Positions 27,778 through 39,058 of a stretch of 64,000 nucleotides of DNA are shown here, in pieces (the first letter of the stretch is position 1; every line of letters starts with the position of its first letter). Source of the stretch: Blattamonas nauphoetae (taxonomy: Eukaryota; Preaxostyla; Oxymonadida); the NCBI GenBank assembly GCA_033064195.1, contig JARBJD010000132.1, forward strand, positions 62,001 to 126,000, read 5' to 3'. The notes beneath the pieces were generated by a model that had not been told where the DNA came from, did no database searches, and saw only the letters and a list, made by a program, of their open reading frames with translations. The position numbers were made by a program, and so were the translations under genes.

Positions 27778-29106
27778 TATTATTCTTCTTTTCTCATTTT
27801 TGATTCACAACATCTCTATATTTTCTTCATCTCATTTTTAACGAAATTAATGTTCAACACGTCGTAGATCAAGAGTCCCTGAGTCGGTCTGTCCTTCCCC
27901 AACATCGGACAAAAAGTCGGCCTGACCGACCGACTCCGACTCCTTCTCTTCGTTCTCACACCTTTTCCACTCACCCAGATTATGATGAAATGGTGTTTTA
28001 TTTCTTTTTCATCATTTCCATCCTCTTTCTCTTCATTTTATTCTCCAAAGATGTCGCGATCCAGCCCAACTCGGAAATGGGCATGATGCGAAGAGAAAAC
28101 GAATTTTCACAACATCAGTAGGCCTTTCCATTGTTTTTAAGCTCGTATCAACCTCTTTCTCATCATTTTTGTGAAGACAGAGGGATCTCAGCCATCTCCA
28201 TACTATCTCACCCGACGGTGATGAAAAACGGAACACTGTGTGTATTTTGGGAATGAATCAGCACAGACTGAGTGCTTAGTACTCATTTAATATCGTGGCA
28301 CAGATCTAGACCTTCCTTACTCCTGACAACAGCCACCTTCTGCCGATCTCCTCGCTCGTGACCGTGTATTCGCCTGTCTCTCGTTCGATGCATGTCTTTG
28401 GATGTCGAACTTCCAACCGGATGGAGAACAAGTTGTGGACTTTCTCCTTCTCCCAACATTCATGATCGGTCGTGACGACTGAATCGTCGCGTTTAAACCT
28501 CGCTATTTGCACTCAGCGTTCACTCAGTACATCCCCACTACCCTTCAAGTAATATCATTCACAACTTTTCCTTCGTCACTCCCAGCTGTGACCGGAAATC
28601 TCAACACGCCGTGCATGAGCTCTGACTTCCACCCTGTTCCACCTGCAGCTGTTCCAAAAGTGGCTTCGATTGATGTGGATTGCCGATGGTCCGTTTTCTA
28701 ATGTCTGGAGGAATCACGAATGACCACAGCTTCATCTCCGACAATTGGGTGTTGGAGGAGATATCAGACTCAAAAACGGATATCCCGACTACAGTGAACG
28801 ACACAGAGTCGCTATTGATCAAAAAACTGAATTCACAACTGAAATTCATGCAAGAGGGTCTTTTATCAACTCTTTCTGTCAACAGCGACGATCGACGAAC
28901 TACAAAGGAAATACCTGACGAACTGAGATTTGGACTTGTCCACACAGCAGCCGCATATTCTTAATGGCTTCTAAAACACAATTCTGCGCGGGTTCATCCA
29001 ACCCTTCCGTCAAGTTTGGCAGTCCCCTTTCCTCACGACCGTTCTGTCGACAATGTGCCATACTCACGCGAATTAGTTTCTAATTCCCACACTTCCGATC
29101 CAAAAT

Positions 29107-29900
29107 AGGGACATTATGCACTTGATGTACTCGTTTCTGGGGGAGGTGAGTATGAACAGGGAGCTGACGAAACTGAGCATCATGAACTTCTCCATCGTGC
29201 TCACTCCCATTTTCTTTGAAGATTCCAACCAAACAACCTTCTCTTCACATGCTCTGAAGTTCTTTATGCAAAACACGAAGTTTGTTTCTGCGCCGACTCG
29301 AAACGCCAGTTCTGCTCCAACATTGCCTGGTCAAAGCGCTCTACTGGTTGGAAGAGTATACAGGGGCGTTCATGAAAGAACAGGGACTCGAAGAAGGGGA
29401 GATGTACTTCTTCTACGCGTTTGACTGGCCGGGCGAGGGGTGGATGTTGGGCGAGGTGAAAGGAGAGTTGGGGATGCTCCCGTTGAACTTCTTCCGAGTG
29501 TCGTGGATGGGGGAAGAGAAGAAGAGGGAAGAGGAGAGGAAGGGTGAGAAGGAGCGGAAGATGAAGGAGGAGAAGAAGGAGGAAGTTGTGCAGTCGACTC
29601 TCTCCATCCTGCCTTCCGACCGCTCGCCAGACAAGCCGCGGCTTCGGAAGTGCTGGTCAGAGTGTGTGTGGGAAGCCGTGTTTCAGGAGACGAAGAAAGA
29701 CGCAGTGGCTGTGTGTCTCCAGAGTCGGGAGGAGGACGTGGTGGGGGAAGAGGGAGAGCAGGCACAGCTGTTGCAGTGCGATCTTCCGAACAGCCTGCAC
29801 AGCGTGGACAGTTGGAAGGGAAGGAACGATGGAGCGCGGAACAAGGGAAGGCGAGTGTTCGAACACACTGGCGACGCAGGCGACAAAGCTCCGAAGGAAG
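29107..29900 (+). pseudogene. RhoGAP-SH3 protein remnant (captured)
   Basis: At 29116-29226 the frame reads like the C-terminal part of a RhoGAP domain (F-L-G-E-V-S...L-T-K-L-S-I-M-N-F-S-I-V-L-T-P-I-F-F). A second frame from about 29335 reads like an SH3 domain (A-L-Y-W-L-E-E-Y, then L-E-E-G-E, then G-W-M-L-G-E-V-K-G-E-L-G-M-L-P-L-N-F-F), followed by a Lys/Glu-rich tail. The two parts are in different frames, so the copied gene is broken or an intron is retained. RhoGAP-SH3 proteins regulate Rho-type GTPases and the cytoskeleton. Because it lies inside a transposon with precise ends, it is best explained as a captured host segment. Confidence 0.5.
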
Positions 29901-30659
29901 ACGCAGCGATATTCGATCGATTTCGGAATGAGAGACTGCGCACAATCAGAATGGGTGCGATTGCGCCAGTGGCACTTGTCGATGTGTGGTTCTGTTTCTT
30001 GCCTTTATTGTGTTTCCTGTTTTTGTGTTTGTGTTTCCTCACTGTGGCTCTTCATTCTGTGCAGGCTCAAGCCATCCCACCCGACCCGCGCCACTCAGTC
30101 CTCCCTCCGCCCCCACCCAACACGCCACCCAGTTTGCCTTCCTCTCTTCCTCATTCTCCTTCTCCTCCAGCCATCTCCCTCTCCCTCTCCGCCATCTCTC
30201 CTTCGTCCTGCCCCAACCTTCTGGTTGTTCACATCCCAAACACACCAGTTGTTGATTAGCTGCTCACTCACATGGCGGCACTGGAGGACGAGGTGACGAA
30301 GCAGCGAGAGGAGCGGCAGGAGCACCTGAAGCCTCGGAAAGAGGTGGAATCGGTGAAGGCGCAAATGGAGTTTCTTATTCAGCTTCTGGAGAGTGAAAAA
30401 CGAGGGATGGAAGACAACTCCGCCATTCATTTGAGTCAAGAAATGATCAGCACTTATTCTCCCCTTTCATTCAAAACACAACGATTCGCTGTTCCTTTAA
30501 TCTTCTCAAACATTCACATCAATTCTTCTATTGACAATACTTTGGTTTTTATGGAAATCTAAAGGATTCAATACTCGGTGTTTCGTGAAAAGGGCATGAT
30601 CACAAAAAAAAGCAGTCGGTCTGTCGACGAGCAGTCGGACCGACCGCTGCCCATGCCTA

Positions 30660-30667
30660 GTTATGAC
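30660..30667. repeat. 8-bp target duplication GTTATGAC (right)
   Basis: Matches 27620-27627. Confidence 0.9.
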
Positions 30668-30773
30668 TGGTAGTATTAGATTTTTTTCAAAACATTGCGA
30701 TTGATCATGATTTATCGTGAAGTGAAAGTGAATGGCAGTTCTCCCTTCAAGACACCAATTTTTTGGAAGTGAA

Positions 30774-30852
30774 CGTGCGGCGCGTTTGGCCTAGCGGTAG
30801 CCAACCCCTCTGTCGACTGTTGTGCTCGGGGTTCGACTCCCGCCGAGCACAA
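30774..30852 (+). other. tRNA-derived unit with terminator
   Basis: A perfect A box TGGCCTAGCGGT within a well-paired D arm (TTGGC/GCCAA), B box GGTTCGACTCC, and a TTTTTT run right after it. The 3' half folds as TTGTGCTCGG/CCGAGCACAA around the B box. The acceptor pairs only partly, so it looks like the head of a tRNA-derived short element, whose tail continues to about 30908. Confidence 0.5.
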
Positions 30853-30873
30853 CTTTTTTGCCACTTCTTCGAG

Positions 30874-30908
30874 TTTTTTGGCCCAGAAAGTCCACCCTTG
30901 CCGAGATC
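30874..30908 (-). repeat. Short dispersed repeat, copy b
   Basis: Inverted match of 27362-27405 (tttggcccagaaagtccac). From here to 31433 no gene is seen. Confidence 0.5.
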
Positions 30909-31433
30909 CCCATTTGGATGATCCCAAAAAGAAATGGGAGATTTTCTTTGGTAATGTCTCCTTGCAGGAAAAATGGGTCTTGATCAACAACCTGCGATAC
31001 TGATTCGAAGCCTAAATCTCATTCTCCTCCTCTCAATAATACTGATTTGTTCTTCCTATCATCTCACCTTCGATTCAGATACTGTCATTCCCTAATAACG
31101 ATGGAAAACAAGTTTTTGATTCGTCGTCCTCCTAAAAAGAGGGGATTTTGAAGTTTCTATTTTATTCTTAAAACCACTTCACTGCATGTCATACTCAACA
31201 TTTTGTGGAAAGTAAGAGATAAAAAGCATTGTACGTTGAGATTTGACGGAGGAGACATCCTAAAAAAATCTCCCAAATGAAGATGACGGGATCTGACCAC
31301 TTTTATCCAGACTCCAAAACTCCTGCGACTTCTTCTCGATCTGGCAAAAATTGTCTCCCACATTTATTATGTGAGCATAAAACAAAAGCAGAATCAACAG
31401 TCGTGAATGGAGACAACCAACAGAATACTAAAT

Positions 31434-34400
31434 TTATGCCACTTTCAGTTCTCCGAGCATGGAATTGAACTCCTCCATCGAGCATCGATCGATAGGCTGG
31501 CGCGAAAGTGCTGTTTCCAGGATCCCTTCCAATCGTGTCTCGGGTGCGTTCTCGGCCTCTGCTCTCTGCTTCGGATCTTTCGACAGAAGGCTCAGTCGGA
31601 TGTGCTCGGGGATCGCGTTCTTCAGATCGGGCAGCATGCCGCTCTGCAGTTTGCGGTGAGCGTTCACGGAATCCAGTTCAGAAAACGGAACTTGCTCACT
31701 CAGCATCTCGAAGAGCGTCAGCGCCAGACTGAACACAACTGACAGCTCGCAATCAGCTTCGTTCATTGGCTTTCGCTTCGTGTTCTCAGGTGCATTCCAT
31801 CGTGATTCCTCAACTGACTCTTCTCTTGTGTAGCGGAACCCACTGTCAGTGTCTTCGAGCGGGAGCGTGATGTTCAGTGTTCGAACATACGCGTCGGGAA
31901 GAGCGAGAAGGACGGTCATGTCGGGATACACAAGAATCGACAGCGGACTCACATTTCGAATCGTGAATTCGGGGAACTTGCCAAGTGCTTTTCCTTCCTT
32001 CTTCAGGTGAATCAGTGTCTGAGCAACACGCGTGGCAATTGTGATGCAGTCGGAAGTGGACAGACTCGTTGAGAACACTGGCTTTGCTTCTGTCTCTTCA
32101 TTTGTCGTCCCAATCACCACTCCCTCCGCATCCTGATCTTCGAACACTTTCCCTGTTCCGTGGATTCGTTCCGAAAGTGTCATCCGACGATCAGCGAACG
32201 CGAATGGATATTCAGGTCCAGAACACACAACCGACAACACACTCACGCGAGACAGTCCAGTCACTGCGGTGTGATTCGGCTGAGTGAACAGGATCGGCTG
32301 GAGCCTGCCTTTGAATGGGTTGTGGTCGAATTCGGAGTCTTTCTGAGCTGTCATGAAGGCGTCTTCAACTTCAATGTCGAGCTGCTCTTCAGTTGATTCC
32401 TTGTCGACCGCGCTTTGGTCGTTGAGAAGTCCTTTCTCTCCAAATTCTTCTTCCTCAGTCATTCTTCTGTTCTTGTTCCGGCGACGGACACAGAGGATGA
32501 CGATGAAGATAACCAGAACGATAGCGACGACGATGATGATGGGGAGCACGATTGTCAAGAAAGTCGTTTGAGCGGAATTGAATTTAGCCAGTTTGACGGT
32601 GAGGAAGAACGACGATTTGATGCAAACGTCGTTGGAGACAAAGCCGAGATACAAAGTGCAGGATGTGGGGACCTTTGCGGCGGTTGGACTGAACACAAAG
32701 GAGATTGAAGTTTCGTTGTGGACGAAGTCAGACACACCGTCCTTCTGGTCAGCTTGCGATGTGAGCGGGACGGCGATCTTCTTCGGACTGGTCGAGTAAT
32801 CTGCTCCTTGGAACACGGCGAGGGAGAGATCGCAGTTGAAGAAGTTTGATCCTTCAATCAGCACGCTATGCACTTGTTGCTTGGCTTTGATCACGTCATT
32901 GACAACTTGTGAGATTTGTGGTGTGTCTGAGATGGTCGGGACGAACAGAAGATGTTTAGTGAAAAGTGTATGATCGACATTGATAGAACAGTCATCCGCG
33001 GACATCCAGAAGGAGGTCTCTTCAGACGGCTGTTGTTTGAACGAGGCTGTTGTAGAATTGTCGAAGTGCAGAACTCCTTCCTGCGAGCAGACAAAGTTTC
33101 GCTGGAAGGAAGACGACGAATCGACGAAGTTGTTGCGGAACGAGCAATTTGTGAAGGTTGTGTGTCCACCTGTGATGGAGAACACGCCATCAGTGAATCC
33201 AGTGAAGTTGGAGAGCGACACAGTCGCTTGTGTGTTGATGAGAGTGATGGCTCCTTCCGTCCAACTGCACAAATTGGCATCGTTGCGTTGCGAATATAAC
33301 GAAAGGGAAGACGAAAATGAAGAGTGAGTGAGGTCGAGAGCGGCGTTCTGGGTGAAGATGAGAGGACAGGGAAGGGTTGCGGAACTTGTGAAGGTGCTTT
33401 GGGAGACGACAAGCTTTCCAGCTCCAATCAGAAGATATGCTGTGTCTGAGTTCCGAGCAGACGAGGACGACGCTGTTGAGATGGCAAGGTTGGTCAGAGT
33501 GAGTGTCGGGTTGGATGAGGCGATGGAGAGCGATGGTGTGGACACGAGAACGAGAGAGGAACGAGACTGTTCTTCTTTCGAAGTGATCGCCATTGTTTGA
33601 AGGACAGCAAATTGGGTTTTGATGGTCAGAGCAGAGACAATCTTCACAAACGAGAGTGACTTAGCGTTTTGCTTCAATTGACCCAGAGTCTTGCAGTTCA
33701 CGAAGAGATGGCCACACTGCTTGATGTCTGCTGCGTTGGTGGTGTCGTCCAGAAACCCTTCCGTTGTCGGAGAATGCAGATACTGCAGAAGAGACAGGGG
33801 AAGGTCAGTGTGGGTGGAGGACAAGGCGATGGAGTCCTTCAGAGCTTTGTTGACAGGCGTTGCAGAATAAGCAGATGGGAAGAGAGTGTTGTCGTTGAAC
33901 GATGTGAAATCACCATCCAGGAACACATCCTTCCCAAACTTTCCTGATCCACACGAATTGGCGTCAGTTCCCGTCCCAAATGATGCCCCAGCGATTTTAA
34001 AGGTCCCCCCGTTCAAATCGGTCAAGTCGAGAGCGATTGCTCCTCCGCTGTCAACAGACGAGCATTTTGAGAATGTTGAGCTTTGTTCGGAGATGACGAA
34101 AGATCCAGCTACGACCTTCACGTGCAGTGCTCCTCCGTTTCCTTTCGATGAACAAGCTGCGAAGTCACACGAGGTGATTGTCAGACTGTGGTCAGAAGCA
34201 GTCAGAGTCGAGTGGACTGCTGCACCACTGCTCGTGCTGGTGATTTGGGTGAAGGTGGATTCTGTCAACTGGGGGTCGATTCGTCGTAACGTGATGGTGA
34301 TAAGCTGATTGTGATTTCTTCTCCACTTCACATCGTATATTATCGTAAAATACTTCTTTTTGTCAAACAAATCTTAATTCGTGAGAAAACGACCCACTTT

Positions 34401-37400
34401 CTTTTTTCGATTTTGCCTTCATTTGTCCAACTTACTTTCATTATGAGTAAATTCTGCACATAAACAGTAGAAAATGAAGATTTTCAATCGTTCGAGATTG
34501 TCTCTGTTTCGATTCTCTGTGTGAGTGGACAGATCTCGAGAGTTGTCTTTCGATGTTCTTTTTCTGGATACTGACTTCACACATTTCACATTTTCTTTCA
34601 GAAACTATTTTATGTAAGATGCCTATTTTTAATGAATGAATGAAGTGATTGGAAGGATATGGGGAAACAAAAGCTCAACCCTCGAGATCTGTCCACACAC
34701 ACAAACAATCGAAACAGAGACAATCTCGAACGATTGAAAATCTTCATTTTCTACTGTTTATGTGCAGAATTTACTCATAATGAAAGTAAGTTGGACAAAT
34801 GAAGGCAAAATCGAAAAAAGAAAGTGGGTCGTTTTCTCACGAATTAAGATTTGTTTGACAAAAAGAAGTATTTTACGATAATATACGATGTGAAGTGGAG
34901 AAGAAATCACAATCAGCTTCTCACCATCACGTTACGACGAATCGACCCCCAACTGAACTGTTCCGCCAGTCTGCACAATCACACTTTTGGCGAAGGGCGA
35001 AGGGAGAGTTGTTCCATCGATTTTCACTTTCGAGAGGTCGAGTGAACCTCCAGTGACAGTGGCGAGTGGACACGTCATTCCACTCACATCCGACAACACT
35101 TCAGAGAGTGTGGTGAACGAGATGGAGAGGGAGTGGGCTTTCACTGCGAAGACAGTCTCAGAAAAGAAGCCAGTCAGCGAGGAGGTGTCAACTGTCGTGT
35201 CGGTGAGGACGAGCGAGTTGAGAGAAGTGTCGACAAGGCTTGTGGTGGATGAAGTATCAGTTTCGACTGCGAATTTGATCGTTGTGCTTGTCAGTGTTTG
35301 GCTGAACGATGGTCCAGGCACAATCTTCAGAATCGACACAACCTCGCCTTGTGGGTCGGTGGTTGATATTTTTGTGTTGGAGGTGAATGAGGAGTGTGTG
35401 GCTGTGAAGAGAGTGGCAGAGGATTCGATTGTGGCTGTCTTGGGAGCTTTGATTTCAGCGAGTGTGAGTGGAGATGGATCATTTTGGGCTGCTTCCGCAT
35501 TCGACGAGTGAAATGAAATCGGTCCCACACTCATTTTTGACGATGGAAGCTTTGCGGTGAGAGAAACGAGGGTGGTGGTTGGTGTTCCGGTGAATTCGCA
35601 GTCAGACAGTTTCACCGATCCGATGTCGATTGTGTCTGATTCAATGGCAAAGGCAGTGCTGCTGAACGAGAGATCAGTTGCCTTAAGCTCGTCTGCAACA
35701 ATTGTTCCTGTCTCAGACACAGACACCAGCTGATTCGCTTTGACTCGAGTTCCATCTGTGTGCGACTTGAATGTGCATCCTGTCAGTGTCAGTTTCCCAC
35801 TTGTCAGATTCAGCAGTGCTTTAGTCTGTGATGCGACATTCTGAGTGAACGTGAAATCGATTCTTGTGAACTTCACTTTTCCTGAACAGGTCAGAGAAAA
35901 CTCGGCGTCGATTTCTGTGATGGCAGACTCTGTCTCTGAGACTGGTCGGAACGAAGATGATTCAACAATCACGTCGCCCTTCAGCAGACCAGCGTTCACC
36001 AGAACGATGTAGTGATCGTTGAATGTTGGGTTGTTCTGCTGATCGGCTGCTCCTCTGATCGACTGACACGGATTGGCGGCCTTCCCACAACCAGGTGCGT
36101 CGTTCGGTTGTGTGGCATTCAGAAACACCATTTTGTGATGGCCGAGATATTCGGGAATGCCGAGTTCAGCGAGTCCGTAATTCCCTCCTCTCGACTCGCA
36201 TCTGAAGCGAGCGTTGTCAGCAGGGTTGTCTTTCCACTCAATCGCGAATTTGGCTGTTGTCAGAATGAGTTTGTCGAATGACAGGTCAACAGCGGAGATG
36301 AACACGTCATCCGCTTTTGTCGCTTCGTCGGTTGTGAATAGGAGATCGGAGAGGAGGAATTTGGCGGTGTCTGCTTCGAGGAAGAGATGGATCGCTCCTC
36401 CAACTCCATTTGCATCGCTCAGTTTGCAGCTCGTGAATGACGACGACGAGATCGAGAGGTAAGATGAGCTCGACACAGATGCCGAGATCGCTGCGCCTTT
36501 GTCGAGGTTGGAGTGGATGTTGCTGAAGCTCGACCGAGTCACTGTCAGCGAGCCACTCACAATATTCACCAATCGACCATTCTGTTCTTTTCCTGTGCCA
36601 ACCAGAGAACAGCGGTCGATCTCCACAGTTCCTCCTCCATCCACCTCAACCAGATTCCACCCATCCGAACTCAAGGCTGACAGCTGTAGGGTCATGTTGG
36701 TGAGTGTGGCTGAGCCTATCGTCACGAAGATCGCAGCGTTGTAAGCTGGCGACGCGAGCTCTACTTTTGTTCCTGTGTCGCCTTCGCGCAGGCCTTCTCC
36801 TTCGAATGTGATTGTTCGAGAGGCCACGAAAACATGATTCTCGATGTTGGATTCCTCTGTCTTGAACTCGCCTTCCTGGACGAGGATTTTGAATCCTGTT
36901 TTGATGAAATGGCCAGCGTTGGAGACGGTTCGACATGGACTTTCTTCGCTTCCGCACGTAGGAGAATCAGATCCAGTAATCGAAACGATGGGATTAAGAG
37001 CTTGGAATTTATTGTCCAGGTTTTGGCTCCCTGCCTTTCCAATTCGGATGTTGTGTGTGTCCCGGCTTTCGCTGTCTGTCGCCACCCCTTCAACACGTAA
37101 TGATGAATCATTCTCATTCTTAAGTGTGAAGAAGTTCCGGATTTTTTCTGAATCGCTTTCATACGGTCCTGACTGAAACGTGCCAATTTTAACAAACATA
37201 ACATGGCCTCCTGATTGGCCTGGGAGTGCAGTTTCATTGACTAGAAAGATAGGAGAGAAGAATGAGGGGAGAGGGTGAGAAAAAGGGAGAGAATAATTCA
37301 TAGATAAAACAACAAACCTTTCGTTCCGATGAACATGCAAAATGCGAGTCTGAAATAAGCTGGGAGTGTTCCAGGATCGTTAGCGTTGTCGACGAAGATT

Positions 37401-38653
37401 CCACCCCCAAACGAAGGAGCCGTGCAGTCCTGGAAGAGCGAGTCCACGATGGAATGATCTTTGTTGAGATGGATAAAAAGCGCCCCTCCGCCTCCATTCG
37501 CTTGTTGGGTTGGTTTGTCGCTGTCTCCGCTGAATTCGCCAGAGCAAGGTTCTATCGTTGAATAACACTTCTCGAACTGCGAAGAGATCACAGTGATTTT
37601 GGTGTTCAGACCGCAGAATATCGCTCCCCCATTCCTTCCTCGGCAGTTCTGGAACACGCAGTGGTCAGCCATCACCTCGTCGCCCGAACTGAACACGGCC
37701 CCTCCGTCACCCACTGTTCCCGCCGACAGGTCCTCAAAATGGCATCTCTCCAAAGTGAGTGTTCCTCCAGTGATGCAAATCGCGGCTCCAGAAGCTCTGT
37801 CTGTCTTCGAAATATCGACGAAGACATCGTTGGCGTACTTTTCGGTCGAAGTGAGAGTGATTCGGTCTTTGTATGTCTGCCCGTTTCTGAGATGAAGGAA
37901 GGAGGAATTTAGAACGAGGAGCGATTGAGCTCCGTCGAAATCCGTCAGAGCGCCTTGGTAGGGCATTTCGGAGTGCTCCATTGTCGTCGTCACCACAACC
38001 AGAGATGAGACGTCATTTGAGCTGTATTGATGGGTAGGAGCATTTGAAAGCAGCGATGTGGAGATATTTCGGAATCGGGAGGCAGAAAGGTGGACAGTGG
38101 AGGACGGACCAGATGTCAAGAAAGGCGTGTCCATGCGAAGCGATATGCTTCCGAAATCCACACCAGAAAGGGATATTCGAGATTCCTCATTTGTGGACGA
38201 GATCAGAGGAGCAACGAGAGCGCCCTTGCCGAGAATGTCCAATCGGATCGACGAAAGTGTGAGAGAGCCCCCATTCGATACAAACGTGGGTTTGGTCGAT
38301 GCTTCCTGACAAATCGAACAGAGGTGAAATAATAGATGGCTGTCCGATGAAATCAATGCAATTGGTTGATTAGGCGATGGTTGGAAATGGAGATAGTTCG
38401 ACGAAAAGGTGGCGTTGCTGAGATCGAACATAAATGAGGATTTGTCATCAGAGACAAGTCTAGAAAACAAGGAGCCTGAAAGACTGAGAATTGTATTCGA
38501 TAGTTTCAGGTCTTTGGCAAGAAATGTTTCGTTCAGGAGTGACATATATGATTCGGAATAATGAGACGACTGTCGATAATAGAATTGATCGAACAAGTCA
38601 ATCGGAGGATGATGTGCAGAAAACTGTGTGAAAATCAAGAATAGAACGAGCAT
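31434..38653 (-). CDS. Giant pectin-lyase-repeat membrane receptor with kinase-like tail (split by an insertion)
   Basis: Host gene. The ATG at 38651-38653 gives a signal peptide (M-L-V-L-F-L-I-F-T-Q-F-S); the frame is open 18 codons further up without another ATG. A long ectodomain follows, made of parallel-beta-helix style repeats (G-G-A-I, S-S-F-x-x-C, T-L-T-x-C-x-F, G-S-L-T-V), as in pectin-lyase-fold surface proteins. A single helix at about 32470-32570 (L-P-I-I-I-V-V-A-I-V-L-V-I-F-I) with a basic stop-transfer R-R-R-N-K comes next. The cytoplasmic end is kinase-like: W-N-A-P-E and V-F-S-L-A-L-T-L-F-E-M-L are clear, but the usual H-R-D and D-F-G are not seen, so it is probably a pseudokinase. 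One intron at 37241-37317 and a 680-bp palindromic insertion at 34271-34950 interrupt it. About 2,150 residues without them. As it stands the insertion brings stops, so the allele is probably inactive or truncated. Confidence 0.75.
34267..34270. repeat. 4-bp target duplication AACT (left)
   Basis: Matches 34951-34954 on the other side of the palindromic insertion. Confidence 0.75.
34271..34950. mobile_element. Palindromic foldback element in the host receptor gene
   Basis: 680 bases with inverted arms of about 270 bases and a spacer of about 140. Ends read GGGGGTCGATTCGTCG and are exact for at least 40 bases. AACT is duplicated at both sides. Removing the element and one AACT gives an uninterrupted reading (G-T-V-Q-L-T-E-S-T-F), so this is a clean insertion. 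No transposase. Family not assigned; 4-base duplications occur in several DNA transposon groups. Confidence 0.85.
37241..37317 (-). other. 77-bp GT-AG intron in the host receptor gene
   Basis: On the minus strand the donor is AAAG|GTTTGTTG and the acceptor TTTCTTTCTAG-like (ATCTTTCTAG|TC), with a pyrimidine-rich tract. Joining the flanks keeps phase (I-G-T-K, then V-N-E-T-A), while the unspliced frames both stop inside. Confidence 0.75.
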
Positions 38654-38760
38654 CGAAAAGAACAAAAAGCCTGTGATGTAAATAAAGGGTGTTTCCCAGC
38701 AAAGCAATTTTGAAACGTTTGGAGTAACTAAAGTTTCGAAAAAATCTTATTTTAAAATTA

Positions 38761-38768
38761 TCTCGATA
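38761..38768. repeat. 8-bp target duplication TCTCGATA (left)
   Basis: Matches 53877-53884 at the far end of the outer hAT-like element. Confidence 0.6.
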
Positions 38769-38900
38769 TACTGGCGTGACCGAGCCTTTTGGGTCGGTCA
38801 GTGTCACCCTTCTTTTCTTCTAAGGGTCAGATCAACATTTTCTTCAGAAACAAAGTTGATCAGCATCCTAAACTGTCTTCATTGCCTCGACAATGGGGAC

Positions 38901-38908
38901 GAGAAGAT
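38901..38908. repeat. 8-bp target duplication GAGAAGAT (left)
   Basis: Matches 42351-42358. Confidence 0.9.
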
Positions 38909-38981
38909 TAGGCATGGGCAGTGGTCGGTCTGAAAACATCGAGTCCAGTCCCTAAAAATAAAAGAGTCGGCGACTTTTTTG

Positions 38982-39058
38982 AAGTGCCTTTTAATCGAGC
39001 GGTAGCACGGACACTTTTTGCTCCCCGGACCCAGGATCGAATCCCGCCAGTGTCACTT
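38982..39058 (+). other. tRNA-Lys(TTT)-like unit in hAT-like element 2
   Basis: Same unit as at 27701-27777 with a few changes: A box region TTAATCGAGCGG, B box GGATCGAATCC, acceptor AAGTGCC with GTCACTT. Its position relative to the left end is the same in both elements, so it is an integral part of the family. Confidence 0.55.

Larger units (their letters stand above)
27628..30659. mobile_element. hAT-like element 1 (cargo: RhoGAP-SH3 remnant)
   Basis: Ends TAGGCATGGGCAG...CTGCCCATGCCTA form perfect 13-base inverted repeats and GTTATGAC is duplicated exactly outside, the hallmark of hAT insertion. The first 330 and last 75 bases match those of element 2 (38909-42350), so both belong to one family. 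The interior is different in each and contains decayed host-type coding sequence. No transposase inside, so it must be mobilised in trans. Confidence 0.92.

Noticed and set aside
29370-30042. Long minus-strand frames opposite the RhoGAP-SH3 remnant
   Set aside because: They are Ser/Pro/Arg shadows of GC-rich, Glu/Lys-coding sequence on the plus strand.
34271-34950. The palindromic insertion as an intron of the receptor gene
   Set aside because: The only canonical GT-AG pair at its borders gives a frame-shifting junction with an immediate stop; exact removal would need a non-canonical donor.
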